Shown: positions 13,301-15,185, counted from the stretch's first letter. The stretch: 15,411 bases of DNA from Baffinella frigidus (GCA_026770585.1 MU647149.1:110271-125681); one strand, 5' to 3'. Notes: generated by a model from the letters alone, not told the origin. Numbers and translations are program-made.

Positions 13301-15185
13301 AAGGGTTTAAAGCGTAGGGATTAGGATAATAAATAATAATAATAATAATAATAATAATAAAGAAGAAGAAGAAGAAGAAGAAGAAGAAGAAGAAGGTTGA
13401 CGATTGCTGCTGCGTATGCCGTCTCTTCGCCGGCCCTGCTTTCGGGTGTGTGGTTAAGGGTTTAAAGCTCAGGGATTAGGATAATAAATCAAAAAGAAGA
13501 AGAAGAAGAAGAAGAAGAAGAAGAAGAAAAAAAAGAAAAAAAAGAAGAAGAAGAAGAAGAAGAAGAAGAAGAAGAAGAAGGTTGACGATTGCTGCTTGTG
13601 GAGTCGCTTCGCCGTCTCTGCTTTCAAGTGCATGGTTTGGTACCACTCAGTGGCCTTCGAGGTTTTCGGGTTCGAATTTGGGGCCGAATTATGGGGTGTT
13701 ACGTGACCAACTGTACACCTGAAAGTCCTCAAAGTTGATTATATCTGGGCCGGTTGACTTTTGTTACCTCCAGGCTTGAGAGTAATAAAGAAGATTGAGA
13801 GTAATAAAGAAGACGGGTGGGGCTTGCTTCGTGAACCGCTGCGACGGGCCAGGTTTAGGGTTTGGAGTTTGGGGTTTGGGGTGTAGGGTTTGGGGGTTGG
13901 GGGTTGGGGTTTAGGGTTTAGGGTTTAGGGATCTGGGATTGGGGTTGGGGTGAGGGTTTTGGTTTGGGGTTTGGGGTGTAGGGTTTAGGGTTTAGGGTTT
14001 GGGGTTTAGGGTTTAGGGTTTAGGGTTGGGTTTATGGCTTAGGGTTTAGGGTTGGGTTTGGGAGTTCGGGTGTAGGGATTAGGGTTTGGGTTGAACCTAA
14101 ACCAGGCGACTCGTCGCCGGGCTTTGGGTCGGGGCTTGTGTTGCGGGGCTTGCTCCCCGCCGTTACGCCAGCCGTTACGCCAGCCGTTACGCCGGCCGTT
14201 ACGCCGGCCGTTGCGCCGGCCGTTGCGCCGGCCGTTGCAAAAGCCGTTGCGCCCATCGCAGAGAAGTTTCTTTCGAATTCCAACTCTTCCACCGTCTGAG
14301 GGTGGGTTTGGGGGTTGGGGATTTGGGTTTGGGGGTCAGGGGTTAGGGGTTAGTGGTTAAGGGTTAGGGGTTAGGGGTTAGGGGTTAGGGGTTAGGGGTT
14401 AGAGCTTCGGGATCGGGGATTTGGGGTTTGGGATTCAGAGTTTAGGGTTTGGGGCTTAGGATTCAGGGTTCAGGGGTTAGGGGTTAGGGGTTAGGGGTTC
14501 GGGTGTAGGGTTGAGGGTTGAGGGGTTAGGGTTTAGGGGTTTGGGTGTAGGGTTGAGGGTTGAGGGGTTAGGGTTTAGGGGTTCGTGTGTAGGGTTGAGG
14601 GTTGAGGGGTCAGGGTTTAGGGGTTCGGGTGTAGGGTTGAGGGTTGAGGGGTAAGAGTTTAGGGGTTCGGGTGTAGGGTTGAGGGTTGAGGGGTAAGGGT
14701 TTAGGGGTTCGGGTTTAGGTTGAGGGGTTAGGGTTTAGGGGTTGAGGGTTGAGGGTTTAGGGGTTAAGGTGGCGCAGGTGAAGGTGGTGCGGGTGATTGG
14801 GGAGTGGGGTTTAGGGTTAATGGCTCAGGGTTTCGGGCTTAGGGTTTAGGGTTTCGGGTTTAGGGTTTAGGGTTTAGGGTTAAGGGTTAAGGGTTAAGGG
14901 TTTGAGGTTTCGGGTTTAGGGTTCCGGGTTTAGGGGGGGGTGAGAACCTGAGTGGCGTTTTTGTTGTCGACCCTCACCCAAAACACCAAGTCCAAAACCC
15001 TACACCCACACCCAATCCCCTGCACCCAGAACCATGAACCCCGCCCGCACCCGAGAGGCAGTCTCGTTTTCGTAAACCCAAAAATCCAAACCCAAAAATC
15101 CACAACCCTGAACCCAAACCCCTGCCACCTAAACCTTAAACCCCAAACACTGAACCTGCAAGGCGGTCTCGTTGTCGACGACAGC
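504..15185 (-). CDS. IP3 receptor/ryanodine receptor-like channel gene, 18 internal exons (spliced, partial)
   Basis: Gene-level entry; the CDS is the join of the 18 exons listed separately. The 455 spliced codons have no stop and all phases agree. The product matches the IP3R/RyR intracellular calcium-release channel family in its RIH helical region: residues about 112-310 carry helices like 'EIEQLLLGPLFATVAPHQ', 'VVRKACASNPANQ' + 'AILREYIPQM' and 'ALVIETCSCHAVPVSINQ'. Residues about 355-455 carry 'DVELLYYHVEMLRLFENL', 'LLRNAERFGVSFQQLLAI', 'CVRLLSALYIDVETTNQ' and 'TRVWSTS', in the same order as in animal IP3 receptors (alignment recalled from family knowledge, not computed). Such proteins are tetrameric channels of ER or vacuolar membranes. 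The N-terminal beta-trefoil/MIR part and the C-terminal pore are outside the window or unrecognised. Exons occupy about 9% of the span. Organism and exact subfamily are inferred; extra small phase-0 exons cannot be excluded. Confidence 0.85.
716..785 (-). repeat. Partial copy of exon 17 (3' part)
   Basis: Shares GCGCAGCTACGCG with the exon end but the donor GTACC is replaced by CTTTAA. Part of a longer direct repeat starting GTCTAGGGGTTAAAGCG. Confidence 0.75.
799..880. repeat. Left arm of diverged inverted repeat
   Basis: Reverse complement of 1271-1346. The core 807-832 matches 1313-1338 perfectly over 26 bases; the rest is diverged with small indels. Exon 17 lies in the 390-bp interval between the arms. 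Confidence 0.9.
913..1033 (-). repeat. Second exon 17 3'-part copy plus GCATAGACGGACTGA repeats
   Basis: 913-977 repeats the 716-785 segment. It is followed by short tandem copies of GCATAGACGGACTGA up to 1033, the same unit that ends the first copy. Confidence 0.75.
1068..1154 (-). CDS. Exon 17 (IP3R-like), phase 0/0
   Basis: Twenty-nine codons: VPMAMHAQCVRLLSALYI then DVETTNQRSYA. In IP3 receptors the matching helix reads as a hydrophobic 'FCRLM...(Y/H)VD.(D/E)' motif, so this exon is strong support for the family. Acceptor CATCCAG|GTC; donor TACGCG|GTACCTA. A 42-bp 5' copy at 1477-1518 and two 3' copies (716-785, 913-977) flank it, and it lies between two arms of a diverged inverted repeat. 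Confidence 0.88.
1207..1260. repeat. Perfect 27-bp tandem duplication
   Basis: Two exact copies, 1207-1233 and 1234-1260, beginning GCAGGTCCCATGCA. Confidence 0.97.
1271..1346. repeat. Right arm of inverted repeat with 799-880
   Basis: See 799-880. The perfect core is 1313-1338. Confidence 0.9.
1477..1518 (-). repeat. Partial copy of exon 17 (5' part with acceptor)
   Basis: 42 bp matching 1119-1160 with few changes; minus strand CAATCCAG|GTCCCGATGG keeps the acceptor. It lies upstream of the real exon and stops before the helix end. Confidence 0.88.
1661..1716 (-). repeat. Partial copy of exon 16 (3' part with donor)
   Basis: Reads NAERFGVFFQQLLAITKAD and keeps the GTGCGC donor. Downstream of the real exon. 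Confidence 0.88.
1903..2001 (-). CDS. Exon 16 (IP3R-like), phase 0/0
   Basis: Thirty-three codons: VLGGNVKARAVLLRNAER then FGVSFQQLLAITKAD. Acceptor CCCTGAAACAG|GTC; donor GCCGAC|GTGCGC. Fits the family run in which a LF...C-x-(D/G)(R/N) helix is followed by 'L.V....L..I'. One 5' copy (2237-2272), one diverged internal copy (2047-2100) and one 3' copy (1661-1716) flank it. Confidence 0.88.
2047..2100 (-). repeat. Diverged internal copy of exon 16
   Basis: A 'LRNA..GVS'-like stretch remains; other codons are scrambled and no splice site is intact. Confidence 0.5.
2237..2272 (-). repeat. Partial copy of exon 16 (5' part with acceptor)
   Basis: CGCCAG|ATGCTCGGCGGC, reading MLGGNVKARAVLL. It lies upstream of exon 16, as the polarity rule predicts. 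Confidence 0.85.
2280..2475. repeat. Telomere-like fill, intron between exons 15 and 16
   Basis: Mixed TTGGGGG and GGGTTTA units, broken by a short exon 15 copy at 2393-2424. Confidence 0.9.
2393..2424 (-). repeat. Partial copy of exon 15 (3' part)
   Basis: Minus strand NVDIRRLFET, then GT. Diverged from EMLRLFENL. Confidence 0.7.
2493..2521 (-). repeat. Partial copy of exon 15 (3' part)
   Basis: Minus strand VEMLRLFAN, then GC instead of GT. Confidence 0.7.
2536..2594. repeat. Perfect 21-bp hairpin where repeat orientation flips
   Basis: 2536-2556 and 2574-2594 are exact reverse complements with a 17-base loop. G-rich telomere-like sequence is on the left and C-rich on the right. Confidence 0.95.
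2681..2748 (-). repeat. Long partial copy of exon 15 (3' part with donor)
   Basis: Reads ASDVELLYYHVEMRRLFENL followed by GTACCC. The acceptor is lost (ACTGGGGG). It is the best-preserved of the downstream copies. Confidence 0.88.
2753..2767. repeat. Poly(C) run
   Basis: Fifteen C; length may be unreliable in sequencing. 2768-2942 is GC-rich with a CCCCGCG/CGCGGGG palindrome near 2835-2860 and otherwise nothing recognisable. Confidence 0.95.
2943..3017 (-). CDS. Exon 15 (IP3R-like), phase 0/0
   Basis: Twenty-five codons: WNTGIASDVELLYYHVEM then LRLFENL. This is one of the clearest family segments: 'D(V)..YY.Y...LF..(L/M)' is conserved in IP3 receptors. Donor AACCTC|GTACCTG. The acceptor is taken as GGGGAG|TGG to keep phase 0; a nearer ACACAG|GG would start out of phase. 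Copies at 3257-3304 and 3633-3680 keep the WNTG-like stretch but with TGA for TGG. Confidence 0.85.
3146..3326. repeat. Segmental duplication copy A (offset 376 bp)
   Basis: About 180 bp almost identical to 3522-3702, including a telomere-like tract and a 5'-part copy of exon 15 (3257-3304, minus strand). Confidence 0.9.
3257..3304 (-). repeat. Partial copy of exon 15 (5' part)
   Basis: Minus strand keeps TGAAACACGGGGATC, then IASDVELLYY, then stops. TGA replaces the TGG at the exon start. Confidence 0.85.
3327..3385. repeat. Perfect (TTTAGGG)n array
   Basis: About eight uninterrupted TTTAGGG units, among the longest perfect runs in the window. It is an interstitial tract within an intron. 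Confidence 0.97.
3386..3475. other. Unexplained non-repetitive island in telomere-like DNA
   Basis: A GC-rich 85-bp island flanked on both sides by TTTAGGG arrays. The plus strand is open (KVEARRRKGLSRRGKPLEED) and the minus strand is open in one frame. It does not fit the exon chain in phase. Not recognised. Confidence 0.5.
3522..3702. repeat. Segmental duplication copy B
   Basis: Pairs with 3146-3326. Contains the exon 15 5'-part copy at 3633-3680. Confidence 0.9.
3703..3990. repeat. 14-bp tandem repeat GGTTGAGGGCTGAG
   Basis: About twelve units between 3809 and 3985, preceded by telomere-like and AGCGTC-type short repeats. The minus strand is open (Asn-Pro-Gln-Pro-Ser-Ala-Leu) only because the unit lacks stops. 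Confidence 0.95.
4017..4067 (-). repeat. Partial copy of exon 14 (3' part, GC donor)
   Basis: Reads RIDIGALMRRGEAKLQQ then GCAAACC. The acceptor side is replaced by the CT-repeat tract. Confidence 0.88.
4069..4135. repeat. (CT)n/(C)n polypyrimidine tract
   Basis: CTCTCTCTCC-type repeat ending in a C-run of about 13. On the coding strand it is a purine tract. Confidence 0.97.
4160..4184 (-). repeat. Short copy of exon 14 end with GT donor
   Basis: RGEAKLQQ followed by GTTCGTGG. Unlike exon 14 itself, this copy has a canonical donor. Confidence 0.8.
4185..4345. repeat. (GGGTTGA)n array
   Basis: Nearly uniform GGGTTGA units at 4221-4330 after a short TTTAGGG run. Confidence 0.95.
4352..4411 (-). 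CDS. Exon 14 (IP3R-like), GC donor, phase 0/0
   Basis: Twenty codons: HSRRIDIGALMRRGEAKLQQ. Acceptor GAATGGCAG|CAC after a T/C-rich run; donor CAACAG|GCAAAC, a GC-AG intron, the only non-GT donor in the model. The same GC donor appears in the copy at 4017-4067, while the shorter copy at 4160-4184 has GT. Corresponds to the charged segment before the 'LLYYHV' helix. Confidence 0.82.
4539..4712. mobile_element. Foldback element, about 70-bp arms (MITE-like)
   Basis: Arms 4539-4607 and 4641-4712 are inverted copies. Ends AGAGCGCTTGCGG and CCGCAAGCGCTCT match exactly apart from one central base pair further in; inner parts share GGATTTCA, TTCTGAAA and GTACCAG with indels. AT-rich unlike its surroundings. 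No clear target-site duplication or transposase. Confidence 0.7.
4754..4790 (-). repeat. Partial copy of exon 14 (5' part with acceptor)
   Basis: Minus strand GAACGGCAG|CACTCTTGCCGCATG. Upstream of the real exon. Confidence 0.75.
4826..4857 (-). repeat. Partial copy of exon 13 (3' part)
   Basis: Reads KGTSIFLCSR-like sequence on the minus strand and joins directly to the 31-mer array. Confidence 0.75.
4857..4975. repeat. 31-bp tandem array 1 (HSE-like units)
   Basis: Four units of (A/T)ATTCGGTACGACCCCC plus (A)GAAGCTTCTAGAA, period 30-31. Most units keep the GAAnnTTCnnGAAnnTTC spacing. Confidence 0.93.
4994..5033 (-). repeat. Partial copy of exon 13 (3' part with donor)
   Basis: GGCCAG|GTCCCC is kept at the low end; upstream codons resemble IFLCSRK. 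It shows that the 31-mers and the exon end were duplicated together. Confidence 0.8.
5058..5218. mobile_element. MITE-like element, 161 bp, terminal inverted repeats
   Basis: Begins CCACACAGCGG and ends CCGCTGTGTGG; inverted repeats of about 28 bp (AGCGG(A/G)CTTCGAAGGGATTTT) with one or two mismatches. An inner palindrome lies around CCTACGG. A shorter relative is at 13147-13224. No target-site duplication is evident and no coding capacity. Confidence 0.8.
5232..5336. repeat. 31-bp tandem array 2 (HSE-like units)
   Basis: Three units with perfect GAAGCTTCTAGAA(T/C)ATTC in two. It sits directly before exon 13's donor side. Confidence 0.93.
5353..5427 (-). CDS. Exon 13 (IP3R-like), phase 0/0
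   Basis: Twenty-five codons: VTEDLILDTEVKGTSI then FLCSRKHGQ. Acceptor TTTTTGAACAG|GTT has a T-run; donor GGCCAG|GTCCCC. One truncated 5' copy upstream (5766-5796) and two 3' copies downstream (4994-5033, 4826-4857), the latter two mixed with 31-bp tandem repeats. Confidence 0.86.
5444..5845. repeat. TAAAGTTGAC cluster and unique sequence
   Basis: Six TAAAGTTGAC/CAAAGTTGAC motifs at 5450-5560 and more at 5690-5835. 5560-5760 is otherwise non-repetitive with no recognisable gene. Confidence 0.8.
5766..5796 (-). repeat. Partial copy of exon 13 (5' part)
   Basis: VTEDLILDT on the minus strand, then directly fused to the exon's last bases (GGCCA), so the middle is deleted. The acceptor AG is lost. 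Confidence 0.75.
5868..6168. repeat. Telomere-like fill, intron between exons 12 and 13
   Basis: GGGTTTA, GGGTTCA and GGGTTGA units up to the donor of exon 12. Confidence 0.95.
6172..6207 (-). CDS. Exon 12 (IP3R-like), phase 0/0
   Basis: Twelve codons, DRWVRYLLADNQ. Acceptor GTGTGCAG|GAT; donor AATCAG|GTGCCC. Continues SINQ of exon 11 with a helix that fits 'Q..I...L...N' of the RIH domain. Found only because it interrupts two telomere-like/AT-rich stretches. No copies seen. Confidence 0.8.
6208..6596. other. AT-rich non-repetitive intron stretch
   Basis: About 390 bp, clearly more AT-rich than the rest, with many stops in all frames. No gene or RNA recognised. Confidence 0.6.
6597..6740. 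mobile_element. Foldback element A, GTGTAGTAATTTT family
   Basis: 6616-6654 and 6683-6721 are inverted copies with one mismatch in 39; the outer parts (ATCCGGG / CCCCGGAT) extend the arms to about 58 bp. Loop about 28 bases. No coding capacity. Confidence 0.85.
6959..7000 (-). repeat. Deleted copy of exon 11 (donor kept)
   Basis: Minus strand ATGGTAATC...CCATTAACCAG|GTTC with an internal 12-base deletion. 6741-6958 otherwise holds a short C-rich telomere-like piece and non-repetitive sequence. Confidence 0.75.
7021..7091. repeat. 31-bp tandem array 3 (HSE-like units)
   Basis: Two and a half units; GAAACTTCTAGAACATTC at 7050 is a perfect four-module pattern. Confidence 0.92.
7107..7160 (-). 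repeat. Full-length copy of exon 11 with dead donor
   Basis: Same 54 bp as exon 11 (ALVMETCSFHAVPVSINQ), acceptor GAACAG intact, but the donor is ATTTGG instead of GTTTGG. Frame open. Confidence 0.88.
7183..7256. repeat. 31-bp tandem array 4
   Basis: Two units, partly degraded, directly before exon 11's donor flank; arrays 3 and 4 alternate with exon 11 copies. Confidence 0.9.
7265..7318 (-). CDS. Exon 11 (IP3R-like), phase 0/0
   Basis: Eighteen codons, ALVIETCSCHAVPVSINQ, aligning with the family segment in which a helix ending in Cys is followed by (I/V)PV..NQ. Acceptor CGAAAACAG|GCG; donor AACCAG|GTTTGGG. Two further near-complete copies lie downstream (7107-7160, 6959-7000); the first has lost its donor (AT for GT), the second has a deletion. 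Confidence 0.86.
7325..7912. repeat. Telomere-like fill, intron between exons 10 and 11
   Basis: Continuous GGGTTTA/GGGTTCA/GGGTTTC units, including seven perfect TTTAGGG in 7650-7700. Reaches both splice sites. Confidence 0.96.
7914..7959 (-). CDS. Exon 10 (IP3R-like), phase 2/0
   Basis: Completes Arg, then IQVEAMRTARRAGSV. Acceptor CAAACCCAG|G; donor AGCGTG|GTACCCC. A short basic helix, in the position of the 'V.L.RKN' helix of IP3 receptors. GC-rich (about 70%) inside a telomere-like desert. No partial copies found. Confidence 0.8.
7963..8417. repeat. Telomere-like fill, intron between exons 9 and 10
   Basis: The whole intron is degenerate 7-mers, ending in eight perfect TTTAGGG (8358-8415). 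Confidence 0.96.
8419..8463 (-). CDS. Exon 9 (IP3R-like), phase 2/2
   Basis: Forty-five bases: completes the split Ser, then SSRQLLEALDNDVF and CG of a split Arg. Acceptor CACGAAACAG|C; donor TTCCG|GTACTAAAC. Only this frame is open; another frame meets TAA. Corresponds to the short 'LL..N..LLE' helix of RIH. The telomere-like fill abuts both splice sites directly. No copies were found. Confidence 0.82.
8470..8660. repeat. 14-bp (TTTGGGGTTAGGG) array and fill
   Basis: Five units at about 8477-8550, then GGGTTGAG-rich sequence. Confidence 0.93.
8672..8731 (-). repeat. Partial copy of exon 8 (3' part with donor)
   Basis: MTSHLPCDVGAFDANVQVY and CTACAG|GTCAAA kept; the 5' third is missing. Confidence 0.9.
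8773..8840. repeat. Intron duplication, pairs with 9900-9968
   Basis: About 68 bp, roughly 80% alike, sharing AAGGCTCCAATAACCCCTTA exactly. The two copies lie in different introns. Confidence 0.9.
8847..8932 (-). CDS. Exon 8 (IP3R-like), RIH helix, phase 0/2
   Basis: Encodes AILREYIPQMTSHLPC and DVGAFDANVQVY, then AG of a split Ser codon. Acceptor AAATTGCAG|GCG; donor TCTACAG|GTCTTG. Fused to exon 7 it gives SNPANQ-AILREYIPQM, matching the family pattern NQ..L...IP. Two 5'-part copies are upstream and one 3'-part copy downstream. Confidence 0.88.
9012..9044 (-). repeat. Partial copy of exon 8 (5' part)
   Basis: EYIPQMTSH on the minus strand; no acceptor. Preceded at 8941-9000 by three repeats of AGGGTTCAGGAT. 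Confidence 0.75.
9123..9180 (-). repeat. Diverged copy of exon 8 (5' part with acceptor)
   Basis: Acceptor TTAGGCAG|GAG kept, reading EIVLEYM...TRSHLPCHV with a short insertion. Confidence 0.7.
9190..9714. other. AT-rich non-repetitive intron stretch
   Basis: Intron between exons 7 and 8. It contains foldback B; elsewhere I see nothing coding. CGGATAAATT motifs at 9605 and 9682 echo the flanks of foldback A. Confidence 0.6.
9395..9491. mobile_element. Foldback element B, GTGTAGTAATTTT family
   Basis: 9395-9418 and 9468-9491 are inverted copies (one mismatch in 24) around a 49-base AT-rich loop. The core GTGTAGTAATTTTC is shared with foldback A, but here it lies nearer the outer end. Confidence 0.8.
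9715..9804 (-). CDS. Exon 7 (IP3R-like), RIH helix ending SNPANQ, phase 0/0
   Basis: Thirty codons: IRTAAPHVHAVAKALYG then VVRKACASNPANQ. Acceptor CGAAACACAG|ATC; donor AACCAG|GTCAGCC. The N-x-x-N-Q turn followed by a helix (exon 8) is a hallmark of RIH repeats in IP3R and RyR. One 5'-part copy lies upstream at 10002-10034. Confidence 0.88.
9805..9885. repeat. 14-bp (TTTCGGGTATTTAG) repeat
   Basis: Four to five units immediately upstream of exon 7's acceptor; on the coding strand it supplies CTAAATACCCGAAA. Confidence 0.93.
9900..9968. repeat. Intron duplication, pairs with 8773-8840
   Basis: See 8773-8840. Confidence 0.9.
10002..10034 (-). repeat. Partial copy of exon 7 (5' part)
   Basis: IRTAATHVHSV on the minus strand after CTAG. 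Followed by a G-rich tract at 10035-10120. Confidence 0.8.
10182..10285. mobile_element. Small element with 13-bp perfect terminal inverted repeats
   Basis: Ends TATCCCTTAAGTG and CACTTAAGGGATA. Interior has CCCTACGGTAGGG and CCTAGG palindromes also present inside the 5058-5218 element. A 30-bp direct repeat (AGATTTGTACGGATGACTCT...) sits just before it and again at 10307. Confidence 0.7.
10327..10396. repeat. (GTAGGGT)n array
   Basis: Nine to ten units of GTAGGGT, one with GTATAGG. Confidence 0.97.
10402..10457 (-). repeat. Partial copy of exon 6 (3' part with donor)
   Basis: TEQLLLGPLFASVAPHQ then CAG|GTTCGAA. Confidence 0.88.
10470..10590. repeat. C-rich (inverted orientation) telomere-like and AAACCGCATCAAA repeats
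   Basis: CCCTAAA-type units on the plus strand, then three copies of AAACC(G/A)CATCAAA(T/C). Confidence 0.9.
10591..10661 (-). repeat. Partial copy of exon 6 (3' part with donor)
   Basis: LETIMEIEQLLLGPLFASVA, PHQ, then GTTTTGG. Confidence 0.9.
10665..10800. repeat. C-rich telomere-like repeats (TACACCCTATACCC)
   Basis: Opposite orientation from most of the window. Confidence 0.93.
10847..10951 (-). CDS. Exon 6 (IP3R-like), RIH helices, phase 0/0
   Basis: Exactly 35 codons: VESQDMLRDMRGLETIME then IEQLLLGPLFATVAPHQ. Acceptor CGAAGCAG|GTGG and donor CATCAG|GTTTACA are textbook AG|GT junctions. The segment corresponds to the helix in IP3 receptors that begins the alpha-helical half of the ligand-binding core; the arginine of 'LRD' falls at a conserved basic position, but neighbouring basic residues are replaced (V, D). 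Three 3'-part copies follow in the next intron. Confidence 0.88.
10965..11190. repeat. Telomere-like fill, intron between exons 5 and 6
   Basis: GGGTTTA, GGGTTGA, GGGGTGA units. Confidence 0.93.
11197..11241 (-). repeat. Copy of exon 5 with donor
   Basis: SCTPLDGTADQDEDV, donor GTG|GTAC kept; upstream CTGCAAG|T is a weaker acceptor one base out of register. Confidence 0.85.
11251..11372. repeat. 31-bp tandem array 5, opposite orientation
   Basis: Four units reading GGGGTCGTACCGAATATTC on the plus strand. The first holds GAATATTCTAGAAGCTTC, again GAAnnTTCnnGAAnnTTC. Confidence 0.93.
11397..11442 (-). CDS. Exon 5 (IP3R-like), acidic loop, phase 2/0
   Basis: Encodes SCTPLDGTADQDEDV, an acidic loop joining two RIH helices. 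Acceptor CCCAACACAG|GTC; donor GACGTG|GTACAACC. Phase agrees on both sides. A near-identical copy at 11197-11241 keeps the donor but has a poor acceptor, so this copy is preferred. Confidence 0.75.
11580..11643 (-). repeat. Frame-damaged copy of exon 4
   Basis: NPILLLVEEKMGEIIAAV, then two bases missing; donor CCAA|GTACACC kept. Confidence 0.88.
11650..11748. repeat. 33-bp repeat, three copies
   Basis: GAGCAAACTTGATCCCCGCC-type units at 11650, 11690 (short) and 11716. 11749-11860 is non-repetitive. Confidence 0.93.
11873..11959 (-). CDS. Exon 4 (IP3R-like), first RIH helix, phase 2/2
   Basis: Encodes SAGDRKHPILLLVKEKMG followed by EIIAAAAFLS, an amphipathic helix at the place where the RIH domain begins in IP3 receptors. 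Acceptor ATACCAG|GTCC; donor CTAA|GTACCGC. The final AA joins the G of exon 5 to make Lys. A second AG eight bases in (GCAG|GCGACC) would break the phase with exon 3. A frame-damaged copy lies at 11580-11643. Confidence 0.8.
   Translation of the reverse strand, partial: VRRRPQTPDSPAGEGEDGRDHRGGRVPL
11965..12360. repeat. Telomere-like fill with a remnant exon 3 end
   Basis: 7-mer variants; perfect TTTAGGG units at 12255-12310. A 17-bp remnant of the exon 3 end with GTAACCC donor lies at 12072-12088. Confidence 0.9.
12371..12530 (-). repeat. Two partial copies of exon 3 (3' part with donor)
   Basis: 12371-12390 keeps only the last residues and GTATTCC. 12481-12530 reads RQRSKSVGSVTGSTP and GTAACCC. 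Confidence 0.8.
12740..12790 (-). repeat. Partial copy of exon 3 (3' part with donor)
   Basis: RQWSESVGSVTGST then GG|GTAAGAAAC. 12531-12739 between copies is non-repetitive. Confidence 0.8.
12881..12956 (-). CDS. Alternative or relic exon 3 with strong donor
   Basis: Acceptor TTTTCGAAG|GC and donor CACCGA|GTAAGTAAC, the best donor in the window. In the frame set by exons 2 and 4 it reads TARGNGACSSLDLVHLGG then LVTGST and is open. Its last 30 bases resemble the end of exon 3, its start does not. It may be a mutually exclusive exon or only the largest 3'-part copy. Confidence 0.35.
13003..13111 (-). CDS. Exon 3 (IP3R-like), Ser/Lys-rich linker, phase 1/2
   Basis: Runs from PAKRLHKQPSSLLQKQPS to QRSESVGSVTGSA, a basic, serine-rich segment that looks like a disordered linker, possibly phosphorylated. 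Acceptor CTCAAGCAG|GG; donor GCCGA|GTATTT. It ends with GA, which joins the first G of exon 4 (Glu). It is the only copy in the cluster with both a complete 5' and a complete 3' part: three 5'-part copies lie upstream (13225-13286, 13405-13440, 13588-13626) and about five 3'-part copies downstream. A competing exon in compatible phase is at 12881-12956, with a better donor. Confidence 0.55.
13147..13224. mobile_element. MITE-like element, internally deleted relative of 5058-5218
   Basis: Same CCACACAGCGG ends and AATAACCCCTAAGCGAT interior; 78 bp. It abuts a truncated exon 3 copy at 13225. Confidence 0.82.
13225..13286 (-). repeat. Partial copy of exon 3 (5' part with acceptor)
   Basis: GCAAGCAG|GGCCGGCGAAG onward to RSESV, where the MITE begins. 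Confidence 0.82.
13327..13396. repeat. (AAT)n then (AAG)n microsatellite
   Basis: About 11 AAT followed by about 12 AAG. Confidence 0.98.
13405..13440 (-). repeat. Partial copy of exon 3 (5' part with acceptor)
   Basis: GAAAGCAG|GGCCGGCGAAGAGAC. The flanking 13395-13488 repeats 13257-13336. Confidence 0.75.
13489..13581. repeat. (AAG)n microsatellite, second
   Basis: AAG runs broken by two poly(A) stretches. Confidence 0.98.
13588..13626 (-). repeat. Partial copy of exon 3 (5' part with acceptor)
   Basis: GAAAGCAG|AGACGGCGAAGC, reading TAKRLHKQ. 13627-13850 beyond it is non-repetitive except a doubled GAGAGTAATAAAGAAGA (13775-13812). Confidence 0.75.
13853..14098. repeat. Telomere-like fill downstream of exon 2
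   Basis: GGGTTTG/GGGTTTA units up to the donor of exon 2. Confidence 0.95.
14103..14295 (-). CDS. Exon 2 (IP3R-like), with Ala-Gly-Val-Thr minisatellite, phase 0/1
   Basis: The longest exon (193 bp). It reads TVEELEFERNFSAMG, then a low-complexity block of ATAG/VTAG repeats from eight 12-bp units, then SKPRNTSPDPKPGDESP. Acceptor CACCCTCAG|ACG follows a C-rich tract; donor is CCTG|GTTTAGG. It leaves one base (G) that joins the two leading bases of exon 3 to give glycine. The block is probably a flexible linker ahead of the RIH helices. The opposite strand is also open (Arg/Pro/Leu-rich), but only the minus strand fits the splice chain. Confidence 0.6.
14161..14256 (-). repeat. Coding 12-bp minisatellite inside exon 2
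   Basis: Eight units CGTTACGCCAGC/CGTTGCGCCGGC, in multiples of three so the frame is kept. Confidence 0.95.
14300..14495. repeat. (GGGGTTA)n and related fill
   Basis: Uniform GGGGTTA units at 14338-14400, then mixed 7-mers. Confidence 0.95.
14498..14749. repeat. 42-bp higher-order repeat (6 x 7)
   Basis: TTCGGGTGTAGGG starts at 14498, 14540, 14582, 14624, 14666 and 14708, exactly 42 apart, each unit being six 7-mer variants. Confidence 0.97.
14750..14940. repeat. GGTGGCGCAGGTGAA doublet and telomere-like fill
   Basis: Two similar 15-mers at 14769-14798, then GGGTTTA/GGGTTAA units. Confidence 0.9.
14948..14971 (-). repeat. Partial copy of exon 1 (3' part with donor)
   Basis: VDNKNATQ then GTTCTCAC. 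Confidence 0.65.
14975..15155. repeat. C-rich fill with a second exon 1 copy
   Basis: CCCAAAA/CCCTAAA units on the plus strand; 15051-15074 reads YENETASR on the minus strand, followed by GGTGCGG. Confidence 0.8.
15156..15185 (-). CDS. Exon 1 of window (IP3R-like), phase 0/0
   Basis: Ten codons, AVVDNETALQ. Acceptor CTAAAACAG|G and donor CAG|GTTCAG are both good. It precedes exon 2 in phase. Two weaker look-alikes sit downstream (15051-15074 and 14948-14971), and only this copy has both splice sites. So short an exon is judged mainly by its splice signals and by the repeated VDN/ENET motif in the copies. No upstream exon is visible in 15186-15411. Confidence 0.55.

Noticed and set aside
14091-14360. 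Plus-strand Pro-Leu-Arg-Arg repeat protein
   Set aside because: Antisense of the exon 2 minisatellite; the minus strand has phase-matched splice sites.
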